NCBI RefSeq assembly: GCF_026421305.1
Contig: NZ_JAPJBQ010000003.1
Span: forward strand, 124,001 to 188,000
Reading direction: 5' to 3'
DNA: 64,000 nucleotides
From: Dyella silvae
GTDB taxonomy: Bacteria; Pseudomonadota; Gammaproteobacteria; Xanthomonadales; Rhodanobacteraceae
A model generated the notes under the pieces. It worked only from the letters and a program-made list of their open reading frames with translations, searched no databases and was not told the DNA's origin. Positions 1-19,281 of this stretch are shown here, piece by piece; position 1 is the first letter of the stretch, and each line of letters opens with the position of its first letter. The translations under genes were made by a program, and so were the position numbers.

Positions 1-1
1 C

Positions 2-250
2 CCGCTGCCGATCCGTGACTCGGAGGCTGATGCCATCCTGAGTCGCGTCCGTGAAGGCGTCGAGAAGCCCAAGCCCAAGGTGCTGTTTGAGCCGGGCGAG
101 ATGGTTCGCGTCACCGACGGCCCGTTCAACGATTTCAACGGCGTGGTCGAAGAGGTCAACTACGAAAAGAGCCGCCTGCGCGTCGCGGTGCTCATTTTCG
201 GCCGCTCGACGCCGGTCGAGCTCGAGTTCGGTCAGGTCGAAAAGGCCTGA
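2..250 (+). CDS. nusG: Transcription termination/antitermination protein NusG, C-terminal part
   Basis: The window opens inside this gene; 82 codons and a TGA stop remain. The fragment holds the KOW domain, recognisable from the [19 protein letters not shown] stretch followed by [19 protein letters not shown], which is typical of bacterial NusG. The N-terminal NGN domain that binds RNA polymerase lies outside the window. NusG couples polymerase to Rho and to ribosomal protein S10. Its place directly before rplK is the conserved secE-nusG-rplKAJL-rpoBC order. A separate promoter between it and rplK suggests that the two are only partly co-transcribed. Confidence 0.95.
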   Translation, partial: PLPIRDSEADAILSRVREGVEKPKPKVLFEPGEMVRVTDGPFNDFNGVVEEVNYEKSRLRVAVLIFGRSTPVELEFGQVEKA

Positions 251-281
251 TCTGGCTCTACAGCAAGCTTCGGCACGGGGC

Positions 282-310
282 TTGCTTAAAACTTGATCAG
301 TCTCTATAGT
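282..310 (+). promoter_or_regulatory. Putative sigma-70 promoter for rplKA
   Basis: A TATAGT -10 box (305-310) lies 17 bp after TTGCTT (282-287). The -10 matches 5 of 6 consensus positions and the -35 matches 3 of 6. The predicted start near 317 is about 125 nt before rplK. Inferred from sequence only. Confidence 0.6.
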
Positions 311-318
311 ATGCGGTT

Positions 319-344
319 CACGCTGGGATTTTAGCCCCGGCGTG
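319..344 (+). promoter_or_regulatory. 5'-end hairpin of the rplKA transcript
   Basis: CACGCTGGG (319-327) pairs with CCCGGCGTG (336-344) with one G-U pair, across an 8-nt loop. It begins 9 nt after the -10 box, so it would form at the very 5' end of the mRNA. It is followed by TCCGTGTTTT. The remaining leader up to 443 could contain the L1 autoregulatory site known for this operon, but I could not identify that site. Confidence 0.5.
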
Positions 345-443
345 TCCGTGTTTTGGGGTTCGCGGGACAGCGGGCCTTCCTCTTTCAGGGAACGACAACA
401 CTGCGAGGAGCCGCAAGGCGCTTGAACTCGCGAGGAAAATTCA

Positions 444-872
444 ATGGCAAAGAAAGTTGTTGGTTACATCAAGCTGCAGGTCAAGGCCGGTCAGGCCAAC
501 CCGTCGCCGCCGGTGGGTCCGGCCCTCGGTCAGCGCGGCCTGAACATCATGGAATTCTGCAAGGCGTTCAATGCCGCCACGCAGAAGATGGAGCCGGGTC
601 TCCCGATTCCCGTGATCATCACGGCCTACTCGGACCGTAGCTTCACCTTTATCACCAAGACCCCGCCGGCATCGATCCTGATCAAGAAGGTCACGGGCAT
701 TGCCAAGGGTTCGTCCAAGCCGAACACCGATAAGGTCGGCAAGATCACCCGCAAGCAGCTGGAAGACGTTGCGAAGCAGAAGGAGCCGGATCTCACGGCT
801 GCTGATCTGGACGCCGCGGTGCGCACCATTGCCGGTAGCGCGCGCAGCATGGGCTTTGTGGTGGAGGGCTAA
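444..872 (+). CDS. rplK: 50S ribosomal protein L11
   Basis: 142 codons, the usual family length. L11 binds the GTPase-associated region of 23S rRNA and contacts translation factors. The N-terminal domain shows [10 protein letters not shown] at residues 20-29, the proline-rich segment involved in thiostrepton sensitivity. The C-terminal RNA-binding domain starts around residue 70. The ATG is preceded by a GAGGAA Shine-Dalgarno sequence. rplA follows 3 nt after the stop, so the two are very likely translated together and controlled by L1 as in E. coli. Nothing is unusual in the protein. Confidence 0.98.
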   Translation: MAKKVVGYIKLQVKAGQANPSPPVGPALGQRGLNIMEFCKAFNAATQKMEPGLPIPVIITAYSDRSFTFITKTPPASILIKKVTGIAKGSSKPNTDKVGKITRKQLEDVAKQKEPDLTAADLDAAVRTIAGSARSMGFVVEG

Positions 873-875
873 GAG

Positions 876-1583
876 ATGGCAAAGATCACGAAGCGTATGA
901 AGGCGGCCCAGGCCGCAGTGCAGCCGGGCAAGCTCTATGGCCTGGAAGAAGCCCTGAACATCGTCAAGAACAACGCCAAGGCCAAGTTCGCTGAGTCCGT
1001 GGACGTTGCCGTCCGCCTCGGCATCGACGCCAAGAAGTCCGACCAGGGCGTGCGTGGTTCGTCGCTGCTGCCGCACGGCACCGGCAAGACCGTCAAGGTC
1101 GCCGTGTTCGTGCCGGCCGGTGAGAAGGCCGAGGCCGCCAAGGCCGCCGGCGCTGACGCCGTCGGTATGGACGATCTGGCCGAGCGCATGCAGGCTGGCG
1201 ATCTCGACTTCGGTCGCGTCATTGCCACGCCGGACGCCATGCGCGTGGTCGGTAAGCTCGGTCAGCTGCTCGGCCCCCGCGGCCTGATGCCGAACCCGAA
1301 GGACGGCTCGGTCACCGCCGACGTCGCCACGGCCGTCAAGAACGCCAAGGCCGGCCAGGTGAAGTTCCGCAACGACAAGGCGGGCATCATCCACGCCACC
1401 ATCGGCAAGGCCAGCTTCGACGCTGCCCAGCTCGCGGACAACCTGAACGCGCTGGTCAACGACCTGCTGAAGGCCAAGCCGGCGACCGCCAAGGGTCAGT
1501 ACCTGCAGAAGGTCGCTCTGTCGTCGACCATGGGCGTGGGCGTTCCGGTCGATGCATCGACCCTGTCGGTGTCGACCAAGTAA
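876..1583 (+). CDS. rplA: 50S ribosomal protein L1
   Basis: 235 codons, normal length. L1 forms the mobile stalk at the ribosomal E site and represses the L11-L1 mRNA. Recognisable parts are the [12 protein letters not shown] start, the central [18 protein letters not shown] segment and [15 protein letters not shown] around residues 130-145, a family signature. The start lies 3 nt after the rplK stop, with a short AGAG ribosome-binding site inside the end of rplK. A terminator-like hairpin follows 10 nt after the stop, separating this unit from rplJL. Confidence 0.98.
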   Translation: MAKITKRMKAAQAAVQPGKLYGLEEALNIVKNNAKAKFAESVDVAVRLGIDAKKSDQGVRGSSLLPHGTGKTVKVAVFVPAGEKAEAAKAAGADAVGMDDLAERMQAGDLDFGRVIATPDAMRVVGKLGQLLGPRGLMPNPKDGSVTADVATAVKNAKAGQVKFRNDKAGIIHATIGKASFDAAQLADNLNALVNDLLKAKPATAKGQYLQKVALSSTMGVGVPVDASTLSVSTK

Positions 1584-1593
1584 GAGTTGAAGT

Positions 1594-1630
1594 CCTGCAC
1601 CGTCTCAATGGCGGTGCGGGCAAGTTTTTG
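1594..1630 (+). terminator. Terminator or attenuator after rplA
   Basis: CCTGCACCG (1594-1602) pairs with CGGTGCGGG (1612-1620), nine pairs including one G-U, followed by CAAGTTTTTG with five Ts. It could end part of the rplKA transcripts or attenuate read-through into rplJL. Confidence 0.6.
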
Positions 1631-1639
1631 AAGGCAGGC

Positions 1640-1938
1640 CCTGGTGTTTCACCGGAGTCGCCGTCAAAGACCGCAGGCGCGATCAACGCGTCACGACGAC
1701 GAGCAGGGAGCTCGTGTTGGCAAGGAAACGCCGTCGTGGCTAGCGGGTTCGCTTAATCGGATTCCTCGTGAATCTGGCCTGCGTAGATGGTGCTGCCCCT
1801 TCTGGAATCCTGATGTTCTAGGAATGTGTTCTGGAAAGGCCACCACCCGGGATCTCGCGATCCCCGACGTCATGGAAGGCGTCGCTCAGGACCGCAAGCG
1901 GCAGGAGTCGCAAGCGGATTTCATAGTGGAGGAGTGAT
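1640..1938 (+). ncRNA. Structured rplJL leader (likely L10 autoregulatory leader)
   Basis: The 355-nt space between rplA and rplJ has no convincing gene. It contains a long-range stem, CACGACG (1692-1698) with CGTCGTG (1732-1738), enclosing a small ACGAG/CTCGT hairpin and a GGCAAGGAAACGCC segment. In many bacteria the L10-L12 complex represses this operon through a structured leader at exactly this position. The assignment rests on position and the visible pairing. I could not verify a kink-turn or the family consensus. No good promoter was found within it. Confidence 0.5.
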
Positions 1939-2463
1939 ATGGCTCTGAATCTCTCTCAGAAGCAAGAAGTAGTCGCCGAACTGGCAGAAGTTGCCGCGAA
2001 GGCTCACTCCTTGGTCGCTGCCGAGTACGCGGGCACCACGGTCGAACAAATGACCGCGATGCGCAAGAAGGCTCGTGAAAGCGGTGTGTTCCTGAAGGTT
2101 GTCAAGAACACGCTGGCTTCGCGCGCCGTCGTCGGTACCGAGTTCGAGGTCGTCAAGGACGCCCTGACCGGTCCGCTGATGTACGCGTTCTCGATGGAGG
2201 AGCCCGGCGCTGCCGGTCGCCTGATCAAGGAATTCGCCAAGAGCAACGACAAGCTGAAGGCCAAGGTCGTCTCCGTGGAAGGCAAGCTGCTGCCTGCTAC
2301 CCACGTGGAAGTACTGGCCTCGCTGCCGACCCGCGAAGAAGCGCTGGCCATGCTGGCCCGCGTCCTCGCCGAGCCCGCTGCCATGTTTGCCCGCGCCGTC
2401 AAGGCCGTGGCCGACAAGCAGGGTGGTGGCGAAGTCGCCGCGGAAGCCACGGCTGAAGCCTAA
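1939..2463 (+). CDS. rplJ: 50S ribosomal protein L10
   Basis: 174 codons, close to the usual 165-175. L10 anchors the L7/L12 stalk dimers to the L11 region of 23S rRNA, and with L12 represses its own mRNA. The N-terminal domain ([15 protein letters not shown], then [11 protein letters not shown] near residues 53-63) is typical. The C-terminal helix, about residues 135-170, is Ala-rich and would carry the L12 dimers. A strong GGAGG lies just before the ATG. rplL follows after 46 nt. Confidence 0.97.
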   Translation: MALNLSQKQEVVAELAEVAAKAHSLVAAEYAGTTVEQMTAMRKKARESGVFLKVVKNTLASRAVVGTEFEVVKDALTGPLMYAFSMEEPGAAGRLIKEFAKSNDKLKAKVVSVEGKLLPATHVEVLASLPTREEALAMLARVLAEPAAMFARAVKAVADKQGGGEVAAEATAEA

Positions 2464-2509
2464 GTTCGACGCTTATCTAAATCGAATCAATTTCCAGAGG
2501 TAAATCAAA

Positions 2510-2881
2510 ATGTCCCTGACTAACGATCAGATCGTTGAAGCCGTTGCCGCCAAGTCGCTCATGGAAGTGATGGAGCTGGTGAAGGCCATCGAAGAGAAGT
2601 TTGGCGTGTCCGCTGCTGCCCCGGTCATGATGGCCGCTGGTCCGGCTGCTGCCGGCCCGGCTGCTGAAGAGCAGACCGAGTTCGACGTCATCCTGAAGAG
2701 CGCCGGCGACAAGAAGGTCGACGTGATCAAGGCCGTTCGCGCCATCACGGGCCTGGGCCTGAAGGAAGCGAAGGACCTGACCGAGGCCGGTGGCGTCGTG
2801 AAGGAAGCCGCTTCGAAGGAAGACGCTGCGAAGTTCAAGAAGGACCTCGAAGCTGCCGGCGCCACGGTCGAACTGAAGTAA
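2510..2881 (+). CDS. rplL: 50S ribosomal protein L7/L12
   Basis: 123 codons, normal length. The protein has the three expected parts: an N-terminal dimerisation helix pair (residues 1-35), an Ala/Gly/Pro hinge (about 37-55, [13 protein letters not shown]), and the C-terminal domain that recruits elongation factors (about 56-123, with [22 protein letters not shown]-like sequence). As usual there is no Cys or Trp. The start is preceded by CCAGAGG. An imperfect terminator-like hairpin follows at 2926, which would allow more rplL than rpoB transcript, as known in E. coli. Confidence 0.97.
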   Translation: MSLTNDQIVEAVAAKSLMEVMELVKAIEEKFGVSAAAPVMMAAGPAAAGPAAEEQTEFDVILKSAGDKKVDVIKAVRAITGLGLKEAKDLTEAGGVVKEAASKEDAAKFKKDLEAAGATVELK

Positions 2882-2925
2882 TTGGCGCTCTTGCGCGCCG
2901 TCAGTTTGATCTAGCGTCAAGCCAA

Positions 2926-2952
2926 GCCTGGGGGCGTAAGCCCCCGGGCTTT
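2926..2952 (+). terminator. Attenuator hairpin between rplL and rpoB
   Basis: GCCTGGGGGC (2926-2935) pairs with GCCCCCGGGC (2940-2949), ten pairs with one T-G, loop GTAA. It is followed by only TTT, so termination is probably partial. This matches the known rplL-rpoB attenuator position in enteric bacteria. Confidence 0.65.
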
Positions 2953-3202
2953 GGCCGTTGCAAAGGGCCTTTACCGTGGTGAGGCCTGTAACGACCAAGT
3001 GTCATCTTTTCTGGTTCGTGTTTTACCCGTCAGGAAGACAGGATTGAAAGGTCTGCAATGTATCGCCGACCTTTGATTCATGCCTTTTTGACGCATCGAC
3101 AAGCAGGGCAGCACAACCTGTTCGTCGACGGCAGACACAGCTTTCACAATTCAGCCGGTGTGTGCACCACCGGCGTCACTGCGAACCGAGGCGGTACCCA
3201 CC
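2953..3202 (+). other. rplL-rpoB spacer, untranslated
   Basis: No gene is supported in this 250-nt stretch. The clearest structure is a perfect hairpin, GCCGGTG (3154-3160) with CACCGGC (3168-3174), ending 28 nt before the rpoB ATG. It could be an mRNA-processing or translational-control site. I found no convincing promoter here. Confidence 0.5.
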
Positions 3203-7360
<4,158 letters not shown>

Positions 7361-7372
7361 GTTGAGGCGGAG

Positions 7373-7398
7373 GCGAGGAGCGAACCATCGTTCCTCGC
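7373..7398 (+). promoter_or_regulatory. Strong hairpin in the rpoB-rpoC spacer
   Basis: GCGAGGAGCGA (7373-7383) pairs with TCGTTCCTCGC (7388-7398), eleven pairs with one G-U, loop ACCA. No T-run follows, so it is not an obvious terminator. It is followed by pyrimidine-rich TTCCTGATTCTCCATTCC-type sequence. An RNase processing site is one possible role. Confidence 0.5.
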
Positions 7399-7449
7399 AC
7401 TCCCGGTTCCTGATTCTCCATTCCTTATTCCCGATCTTCGGAGACATCC

Positions 7450-11664
<4,215 letters not shown>

Positions 11665-11699
11665 GCCCCTCACGGGCTCTACTCGCTGACATACGAAAT

Positions 11700-11720
11700 G
11701 AGGCGCAAGGAGTGCGCCTC
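11700..11720 (+). other. Hairpin after rpoC, part of an element repeated before rpsJ
   Basis: GAGGCGCA (11700-11707) pairs perfectly with TGCGCCTC (11713-11720), loop AGGAG. There is no T-run. The block beginning CGAAATGAGGC just before it recurs upstream of the rpsJ promoter at 16261. Confidence 0.45.
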
Positions 11721-11751
11721 GTGTTCGGGCCATGGCCGGCAGGGCGTCAGC

Positions 11752-11780
11752 TTGTCTGTGACAGGCTGCCCATGTTAAAT
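11752..11780 (+). promoter_or_regulatory. Putative promoter of the rpsL-rpsG-fusA-tuf operon
   Basis: TTGTCT (11752-11757) and TTAAAT (11775-11780) are separated by exactly 17 bp, each matching 4 of 6 consensus positions. The predicted start near 11787 gives a leader of about 57 nt before rpsL. Confidence 0.55.
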
Positions 11781-11791
11781 TCCCGCTTCTT

Positions 11792-11817
11792 GGCAGACCG
11801 AGCCGGTTCGGTCTGCC
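11792..11817 (+). promoter_or_regulatory. 5'-end hairpin of the rpsL transcript
   Basis: GGCAGACCGA (11792-11801) pairs perfectly with TCGGTCTGCC (11808-11817), ten pairs, loop GCCGGT. TTTATGTTTCT follows. It could also serve as the rpoC terminator, but its position 11 nt after the -10 box resembles the rplK and rpsJ leaders. Confidence 0.6.
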
Positions 11818-11843
11818 TTTATGTTTCTCAGGAACAGCTTCAG

Positions 11844-12218
11844 ATGACGACAGTCAACCAGTTGGTTCGCAAATCCCGTAGCCCGAAGACCTACAAGAGT
11901 GCTTCGCCGGCTTTGCAGAACAGCCCGCAGCGCCGCGGCGTTTGCACGCGCGTCTACACGACCACCCCGAAGAAGCCGAACTCGGCTCTCCGCAAGGTCG
12001 CCAAGGTGCGCCTCACCAATGGCTACGAAGTGATCAGCTACATCGGTGGCGAAGGTCACAACCTGCAGGAGCACTCCGTGGTCCTGATCCGTGGCGGCCG
12101 TGTCAAGGATCTGCCGGGTGTGCGTTACCACACCGTGCGCGGCAGCCTCGACTGTGCCGGCGTCACCAAGCGCCGTCAGTCGCGCTCCAAGTACGGCGCC
12201 AAGCGCCCGAAGTCCTGA
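11844..12218 (+). CDS. rpsL: 30S ribosomal protein S12
   Basis: 124 codons, the standard length, starting at the ATG of [15 protein letters not shown], with CAGGAA upstream. An upstream in-frame start at 11712 would run through the promoter and hairpin and is rejected. S12 controls decoding accuracy at the A site. Lys43 in [11 protein letters not shown] and Lys88 in GGRVKDLPG (Met counted) are intact, so the usual streptomycin-resistance substitutions are absent. It is the first gene of the str operon. Confidence 0.98.
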   Translation: MTTVNQLVRKSRSPKTYKSASPALQNSPQRRGVCTRVYTTTPKKPNSALRKVAKVRLTNGYEVISYIGGEGHNLQEHSVVLIRGGRVKDLPGVRYHTVRGSLDCAGVTKRRQSRSKYGAKRPKS

Positions 12219-12234
12219 TCTCTAGGAAATAACT

Positions 12235-12702
12235 ATGTCGCGTAAAGGTTCCCATCCCGCCCGTGTGATCCTGCCGGATCCCAAGCACGGAAGTCAGCTT
12301 ATCGCCCGCTTCATCAACATGGTGATGAAGAGTGGTAAGAAGTCGGTCGCCGAAAGCATCGTCTACGGTGCGCTGGCGCACCTGGGCGAAAAGAACGCCG
12401 AGCCGGTTCAGCTCGTCGAGAAGGCGCTCAATAACATCGCTCCGGCGGTTGAGGTGAAGTCCCGCCGCGTCGGCGGCGCCACCTACCAGGTGCCGGTCGA
12501 AGTGCGTCCGGGTCGCCGTATGGCGCTCGCCATGCGCTGGGCCATCGACTCTGCCCGCAAGCGCGGCGAGACCTCGATGCCGCGCAAGCTGGCCGCCGAG
12601 CTGCTCGAGGCTTCGGAAAATCGCGGTGGCGCGATCAAGAAGCGCGAAGAAACGCATCGTATGGCAGAGGCCAACAAGGCCTTCTCGCATTACCGCTGGT
12701 AA
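12235..12702 (+). CDS. rpsG: 30S ribosomal protein S7
   Basis: 155 codons, matching the common short form of S7. It nucleates assembly of the 30S head and represses the str operon in E. coli by binding the rpsL-rpsG mRNA. The MSRKG start, [15 protein letters not shown] and the [14 protein letters not shown] signature near residues 77-91 are visible. Only 16 nt separate it from rpsL, much shorter than the E. coli S7-binding spacer, so the repression site, if present, must be arranged differently. Confidence 0.97.
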   Translation: MSRKGSHPARVILPDPKHGSQLIARFINMVMKSGKKSVAESIVYGALAHLGEKNAEPVQLVEKALNNIAPAVEVKSRRVGGATYQVPVEVRPGRRMALAMRWAIDSARKRGETSMPRKLAAELLEASENRGGAIKKREETHRMAEANKAFSHYRW

Positions 12703-12735
12703 GCAGTACAGCTAGAACTTTCAGAGGTTAAGACC

Positions 12736-14853
<2,118 letters not shown>

Positions 14854-14900
14854 TAAGGCCTTCTTCCTCCACACTACCGTTCTTTTTAGAGGTTTAAGTC

Positions 14901-16091
14901 ATGGCAAAGGGTAAATTCGAACGCACCAAGCCGCACGTCAACGTCGGCACGATTGGTCACGTGGACCACGGCAAGACGACGCTGACGGCAGCACTGACCA
15001 AGGTGGGTGCAGAGCGCTTCGGTGGCGAATTCAAGGCGTATGACGCGATCGACGCGGCGCCGGAAGAAAAGGCACGTGGTATCACGATTTCGACCGCACA
15101 CGTCGAATACGAATCGCCGAACCGCCACTACGCCCACGTGGACTGCCCGGGCCACGCCGACTACGTGAAGAACATGATCACGGGTGCGGCGCAGATGGAC
15201 GGCGCGATCCTGGTGTGCTCGGCCGCTGACGGCCCGATGCCGCAGACCCGCGAACACATCCTGCTGTCGCGTCAGGTGGGCGTGCCGTACATCGTCGTGT
15301 TCCTGAACAAGGCCGACATGGTGGACGACGCCGAGCTGCTCGAGCTGGTTGAGATGGAAGTGCGCGAGCTGCTGTCGAAGTACGAGTTCCCGGGCGACGA
15401 CACCCCGATCATCAAGGGTTCGGCCAAGCTGGCGCTGGAAGGCGACCAGTCGGAAATCGGCGTGCCGGCGATCATTGCCCTCGTCGAAGCGCTGGACAGC
15501 TACATTCCGGAGCCGCAGCGCGCGATCGACCAGCCGTTCCTGATGCCGGTGGAAGACGTGTTCTCGATCTCGGGCCGCGGCACCGTGGTGACCGGTCGTA
15601 TCGAGCGCGGCATCATCAAGGTGGGTGACGAAGTCGAAGTGGTCGGTATCCGTCCGACCCAGAAGACCACCGTCACCGGCGTGGAAATGTTCCGCAAGCT
15701 GCTGGACCAGGGTCAGGCAGGCGACAACGCCGGTCTGCTGCTCCGCGGCCTGAAGCGCGACGACGTCGAGCGTGGTCAGGTGCTGGCCAAGCCGGGCACC
15801 ATCACCCCGCACACCGACTTCGAAGCTGAAGTGTACGTGCTGTCGAAGGACGAAGGTGGTCGTCATACCCCGTTCTTCAAGGGCTACCGCCCGCAGTTCT
15901 ACTTCCGCACGACCGACGTGACCGGCGCGATCGAACTGCCGGAAGGCGTCGAGATGGTCATGCCGGGCGACAACATCAAGATGGTTGTCAGCCTGATCCA
16001 CCCGATCGCCATGGACCAGGGTCTGCGCTTCGCTATTCGCGAAGGCGGCCGTACCGTCGGCGCCGGCGTGGTGGCCAAGGTCATCAAGTAA
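14901..16091 (+). CDS. tuf: Translation elongation factor Tu
   Basis: 396 codons. EF-Tu carries aminoacyl-tRNA to the ribosome as a GTP complex. The P-loop GHVDHGKTT (residues 19-27), DCPGHADY and NKADM motifs are intact, and the C-terminal beta barrels end in [20 protein letters not shown] lies before the ATG. Gammaproteobacteria often have a second tuf copy upstream of secE, which would be outside this window to the left. A strong intrinsic terminator closes the operon 37 nt after the stop. Confidence 0.98.
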   Translation: MAKGKFERTKPHVNVGTIGHVDHGKTTLTAALTKVGAERFGGEFKAYDAIDAAPEEKARGITISTAHVEYESPNRHYAHVDCPGHADYVKNMITGAAQMDGAILVCSAADGPMPQTREHILLSRQVGVPYIVVFLNKADMVDDAELLELVEMEVRELLSKYEFPGDDTPIIKGSAKLALEGDQSEIGVPAIIALVEALDSYIPEPQRAIDQPFLMPVEDVFSISGRGTVVTGRIERGIIKVGDEVEVVGIRPTQKTTVTGVEMFRKLLDQGQAGDNAGLLLRGLKRDDVERGQVLAKPGTITPHTDFEAEVYVLSKDEGGRHTPFFKGYRPQFYFRTTDVTGAIELPEGVEMVMPGDNIKMVVSLIHPIAMDQGLRFAIREGGRTVGAGVVAKVIK

Positions 16092-16127
16092 GATCTGAAA
16101 GGAAGTCGCCCTCGCGGTGACAACCTT

Positions 16128-16157
16128 AAAAAACCGGCCTTCGGGCCGGTTTTTTTT
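16128..16157 (+). terminator. Intrinsic terminator of the str operon
   Basis: ACCGGCC (16133-16139), loop TTCG, GGCCGGT (16144-16150), flanked by an A-run and followed by seven further Ts. This is a textbook rho-independent terminator after tuf. Confidence 0.92.
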
Positions 16158-16349
16158 AGCAAATTCAGCTGAAAGCAGGGTTTGGGACTTTTCTTCTGTC
16201 GGATTTGAAGATATAGTTGCTGTCTTGCCTGTCGCTGGACTTTGTTCAGTGACCTTACAGCGAAATGAGGCACAGGAAGTGCTTCGAGTTCGCTGGCCGG
16301 GATGGCCAACACGCAAGAAAGGGCTTGGACAACGAAGCGTTACGCTTTG
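16158..16349 (+). other. tuf-rpsJ spacer with a repeated upstream element
   Basis: No gene is supported. The block at 16261-16281 (starting CGAAATGAGGC) matches the block before the rpsL promoter at 11695, including a following AGTGC and TTCG. Near the promoter, AACGAAGCG (16331-16339) and CGCTTTGTT (16343-16351) form a near-perfect inverted repeat that overlaps the -35 box, which could be an operator. Confidence 0.45.
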
Positions 16350-16379
16350 TTGACCTGGCCATTTCGCGCGTTTTATACT
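16350..16379 (+). promoter_or_regulatory. Putative strong promoter of the S10 operon
   Basis: TTGACC (16350-16355) and TATACT (16374-16379) are separated by 18 bp; each matches 5 of 6 consensus positions. The predicted start near 16386 gives a leader of about 165 nt, close to the length of the E. coli S10 leader. Confidence 0.75.
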
Positions 16380-16385
16380 TTTCCG

Positions 16386-16551
16386 TCTAGGCGGGCCCGT
16401 TTAGGGCCTGCCTAGTCTTTTAAGGTCGTTTTTGGCGGGCGAATGCCCTCAGCTCTAACGGCTTGCAGTACTGCAGTAAATGGGTTGTGCGGGTGGGTGA
16501 GAAGCCCATCCGGTTCACAGAATTTGTTCTTTCGATAACAGGACACGGTTT
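16386..16551 (+). ncRNA. S10 operon leader with two hairpins
   Basis: The first hairpin is at the extreme 5' end: CTAGGCGGGCCC (16387-16398) with GGGCCTGCCTAG (16404-16415), twelve pairs with one G-U, followed by TCTTTT. A second pairs CGGGTGGG (16490-16497) with CCCATCCG (16505-16512). In E. coli this leader mediates L4 control of both transcription and translation. Whether L4 acts here is inference. Confidence 0.55.
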
Positions 16552-16863
16552 ATGGCGAACCAAAAGATTCGCATCCGGCTCAAAGCGTTCGATCATCGTC
16601 TGATCGACCGTTCGGCCAGCGAAATCGTCGAGACGGCCAAGCGCACCGGCGCTACGGTTCTCGGCCCGATTCCGCTCCCGACCAAGATCGAGCGTTACAC
16701 CATTCTGGTGTCGCCGCACGTCGACAAAGATGCCCGCGACCAGTACGAGACCCGTACCCACAAGCGCGTGCTTGACATCGTCGACCCCAACGACAAAACC
16801 GTGGACGCGCTCATGAAGCTTGACCTCGCCGCTGGCGTGGACGTTCAGATCAAGCTTGGTTGA
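16552..16863 (+). CDS. rpsJ: 30S ribosomal protein S10 (NusE)
   Basis: 103 codons, the standard length. S10 is a 30S head protein and, with NusB, an antitermination factor. The sequence [19 protein letters not shown] and the [20 protein letters not shown] stretch are highly conserved. It is the first gene of a continuous unit running to secY, with most intergenic gaps under 30 nt. The rplC start is 20 nt after this stop. Confidence 0.98.
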   Translation: MANQKIRIRLKAFDHRLIDRSASEIVETAKRTGATVLGPIPLPTKIERYTILVSPHVDKDARDQYETRTHKRVLDIVDPNDKTVDALMKLDLAAGVDVQIKLG

Positions 16864-16883
16864 GCGAGAGACAGGATACGAAG

Positions 16884-17525
16884 ATGAGTATCGGACTAGT
16901 TGGCCGCAAATGCGGCATGAGCCGACTCTTCACTGAAGATGGCCGTTCGATTCCGGTGACCCTTATTGAGGCCACCCCGAATCGCGTCACGCAGCTGAAG
17001 ACGGAAGAAAACGATGGTTACAGCGCTGTGCAGGTCGCAGCCGGCGTCAAGCGCGCCAGCCTGCTGACGCAGCCGCTGAAGGGCCATTACGCGAAGGCTA
17101 AGGTTGAGCCGGGTCGTGGTCTTTGGGAGTTCCGCGTATCTGCCGACGATCTCGGCAAGTACAGCGTGGGCGCCGAGATCAAGGCCGATGACGTGTTCCA
17201 GGCGGGTCAGATCGTTGACGTCGCTGGCGTGTCGAAGGGCAAGGGCTTCCAAGGCACCATCAAGCGTTGGAACTTCACCATGGGTGACGCGACCCACGGT
17301 AATTCGCTGTCGCATCGTGCGCCGGGTTCTATCGGTCAGCGTCAGACCCCAGGTCGCGTGTTCCCGGGCAAGAAGATGTCGGGCCACATGGGTGCGGTGA
17401 ACCGCACGCAGCAGGGCCTGGAAGTGGTCAAGGTCGACGCCGAGCGTCATCTGATCGCGGTGAAGGGCGCGGTGCCGGGTGCTACCGGTGGCGACGTCAT
17501 CATCCGTCCGACGACCAAGGGCTGA
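16884..17525 (+). CDS. rplC: 50S ribosomal protein L3
   Basis: 213 codons. The ATG giving [16 protein letters not shown] was chosen because it matches the family start and follows ACAGGA. An earlier in-frame start overlaps rpsJ and is unlikely. L3 initiates 50S assembly, and its extension reaches the peptidyl-transferase centre. [20 protein letters not shown], around residues 135-154, is the conserved extension and includes the Gln that is methylated in E. coli. rplD begins 11 nt downstream. Confidence 0.97.
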   Translation: MSIGLVGRKCGMSRLFTEDGRSIPVTLIEATPNRVTQLKTEENDGYSAVQVAAGVKRASLLTQPLKGHYAKAKVEPGRGLWEFRVSADDLGKYSVGAEIKADDVFQAGQIVDVAGVSKGKGFQGTIKRWNFTMGDATHGNSLSHRAPGSIGQRQTPGRVFPGKKMSGHMGAVNRTQQGLEVVKVDAERHLIAVKGAVPGATGGDVIIRPTTKG

Positions 17526-17536
17526 GGAGAGACGCC

Positions 17537-18139
17537 ATGGAACTCAATGTTATTGGCGCCAAGCCGCTCAATGTGTCGGACGAAGTGTTCGGCGGTGAGC
17601 TCAAGCAGGCCCTGATCCACCAGGTCGTCGTTGCCTATCAGGCAGGCGGCCGTGCGGGTACCCAGTCGCAGCTTTCGCGCGGCGAAATGTCGGGTACCAC
17701 CAAGAAGTTCAAGAAGCAGAAGGGCGGCGGCGCCCGTCACGGTGACTACCGTGCACCGATCTTCGTCGGTGGTGGCCGCACGTTCGCTGCCAAGCCGCGC
17801 AGCTATGAGCAGAAGGTCAATCGCAAGTCGTATCGCGTTGCCATCCGCTCGATTCTTTCGGAGCTGGTTCGCCAGGACCGTTTGAAGGTTGTCGAGAGCT
17901 TTGGCATCGACACCCCGAAGACCAAGGCGATGGTTGCCAAGTTGGCTGAGCTGCAGGTGTCCGGTCGCGTACTGCTGGTGTCGGAAGATGCCAACGAAGC
18001 CACTTTCCTGGCTGCGCGCAACATTCCGTACATCCACGTGGTGGACGTGCTGGCGTTGAACCCGGTCAGCCTGGTCGGTTCGGACCACATCGTCATGACC
18101 GTCGATGCGGTGAAGAAGATCGAGGAGTGGCTGGCATGA
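17537..18139 (+). CDS. rplD: 50S ribosomal protein L4
   Basis: 200 codons, normal length. L4 lines part of the peptide exit tunnel and in E. coli represses the S10 operon. The tunnel loop is visible as [20 protein letters not shown] (about residues 55-74), a macrolide-relevant segment. The C-terminal half has the Rossmann-like fold, with [10 protein letters not shown] near residues 150-160. The stop overlaps the rplW start (ATGA), implying translational coupling. Confidence 0.97.
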   Translation: MELNVIGAKPLNVSDEVFGGELKQALIHQVVVAYQAGGRAGTQSQLSRGEMSGTTKKFKKQKGGGARHGDYRAPIFVGGGRTFAAKPRSYEQKVNRKSYRVAIRSILSELVRQDRLKVVESFGIDTPKTKAMVAKLAELQVSGRVLLVSEDANEATFLAARNIPYIHVVDVLALNPVSLVGSDHIVMTVDAVKKIEEWLA

Positions 18140-18429
18140 GCAACGAACGCATTCTGAATACGCTGCGTGCGCCGCACATTTCGGAAAAGGCCGCGCGCCT
18201 TGCCGAGAAGAACCAGTACGTATTCGTGGTCGCCCCCGAGGCAACCAAGGCCGATGTCCGCGCAGCGGTGGAACAGATGTTCGACGTCAAGGTCGAGCAG
18301 GTGAACCTCGTCAATGCCAAGGGCAAGGTCAAGTCCTTCCGTTTCCGCGCTGGTAGCCGCCAGGGCAAGCGCAAGGCTTATGTCCGCCTCGCTGATGGTC
18401 AGACCATCGACGTGTCGGTCAAGGCCTGA
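18136..18429 (+). CDS. rplW: 50S ribosomal protein L23
   Basis: 97 codons from the ATG that overlaps the rplD stop by 4 nt. An in-frame start 9 nt earlier is less likely. L23 sits at the tunnel exit and docks trigger factor and SRP. The sequence [20 protein letters not shown] and the loop [16 protein letters not shown] are typical. The trigger-factor docking Glu is probably within the VEQVN region. rplB follows after 18 nt, with AGGAG before it. Confidence 0.96.
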   Translation: MSNERILNTLRAPHISEKAARLAEKNQYVFVVAPEATKADVRAAVEQMFDVKVEQVNLVNAKGKVKSFRFRAGSRQGKRKAYVRLADGQTIDVSVKA

Positions 18430-18447
18430 GCCAGGAGTTGAATTGAG

Positions 18448-19269
18448 ATGGCACTGATCACTCATAAGCCGACCTCCCCCGGACGCCGCGACGCAGTCAG
18501 CGTCCGCACCGAGGGCCTTCACAAGGGCGCGCCGTACGCGGCGTTGACCGAAGCGAAGACCAAGAACGGCGGTCGCAACAATTACGGTCGCATCACTGTT
18601 CGCCACCAGGGTGGTGGTCACAAACAGCGTTACCGCATTATCGATTTCAAGCGCGACAAGGAAGGCATTGCTGCCACCGTCGAGCGCATTGAATACGATC
18701 CGAACCGCACTGCGCATATCGCTCTGCTGTGCTATGCCGACGGCGAGCGTCGTTACATCATCGCTCCCAAGGGCGTGCAGGCGGGTGATCGCCTGGTAGC
18801 GGGCAGCGATGCACCGATCAAGGTGGGCAACAGCCTGCCGCTGCGCGCGATCCCGGTGGGTTCGACCATTCACTGCATCGAGATGCGTCCGGGCAAGGGT
18901 GCGCAGATCGCACGCTCGGCCGGTGCTTCGGTGCAGCTGGTGGCTCGTGAGTCCGGTTACGCCACGCTGCGTCTTCGCTCTGGCGAAATGCGCCGCGTGC
19001 CGGTCGATTGCCGCGCCACCATCGGTGAAGTGGGCAATGGCGAGCACAGCCTGAAGAAGCTCGGCAAGGCCGGCGCCAAGCGCTGGTTGGGTATTCGTCC
19101 CACCGTTCGCGGTGTGGTGATGAACCCGGTCGACCATCCGCACGGCGGTGGTGAGGGCAAGACCTCTGGCGGTCGTCACCCGGTTTCTCCGTGGGGTACG
19201 CCGGCCAAGGGCTACAAGACGCGCTCCAACAAGCGCACCCAGCAGTTCATCGTGCGTCGTCGCAAGTAA
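18448..19269 (+). CDS. rplB: 50S ribosomal protein L2
   Basis: 273 codons, the standard length. L2 is needed for subunit association and tRNA binding near the peptidyl-transferase centre. The signature [13 protein letters not shown] is present, with the functionally important His at residue 230 (Met counted). The N-terminal region has [20 protein letters not shown], which is strongly conserved. The C-terminus ends [12 protein letters not shown]. It is closely linked to rplW and rpsS. Confidence 0.98.
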   Translation: MALITHKPTSPGRRDAVSVRTEGLHKGAPYAALTEAKTKNGGRNNYGRITVRHQGGGHKQRYRIIDFKRDKEGIAATVERIEYDPNRTAHIALLCYADGERRYIIAPKGVQAGDRLVAGSDAPIKVGNSLPLRAIPVGSTIHCIEMRPGKGAQIARSAGASVQLVARESGYATLRLRSGEMRRVPVDCRATIGEVGNGEHSLKKLGKAGAKRWLGIRPTVRGVVMNPVDHPHGGGEGKTSGGRHPVSPWGTPAKGYKTRSNKRTQQFIVRRRK

Positions 19270-19281
19270 CAGGAAACGATC

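Noticed and set aside
1644-1937. 97-codon open frame ending one base before rplJ
   Set aside because: It runs through the structured rplJL leader, has no good ribosome-binding site and no recognisable product.
16117-16353. 78-codon frame in the tuf-rpsJ spacer
   Set aside because: It would read through the intrinsic terminator of the str operon and into the S10 promoter.
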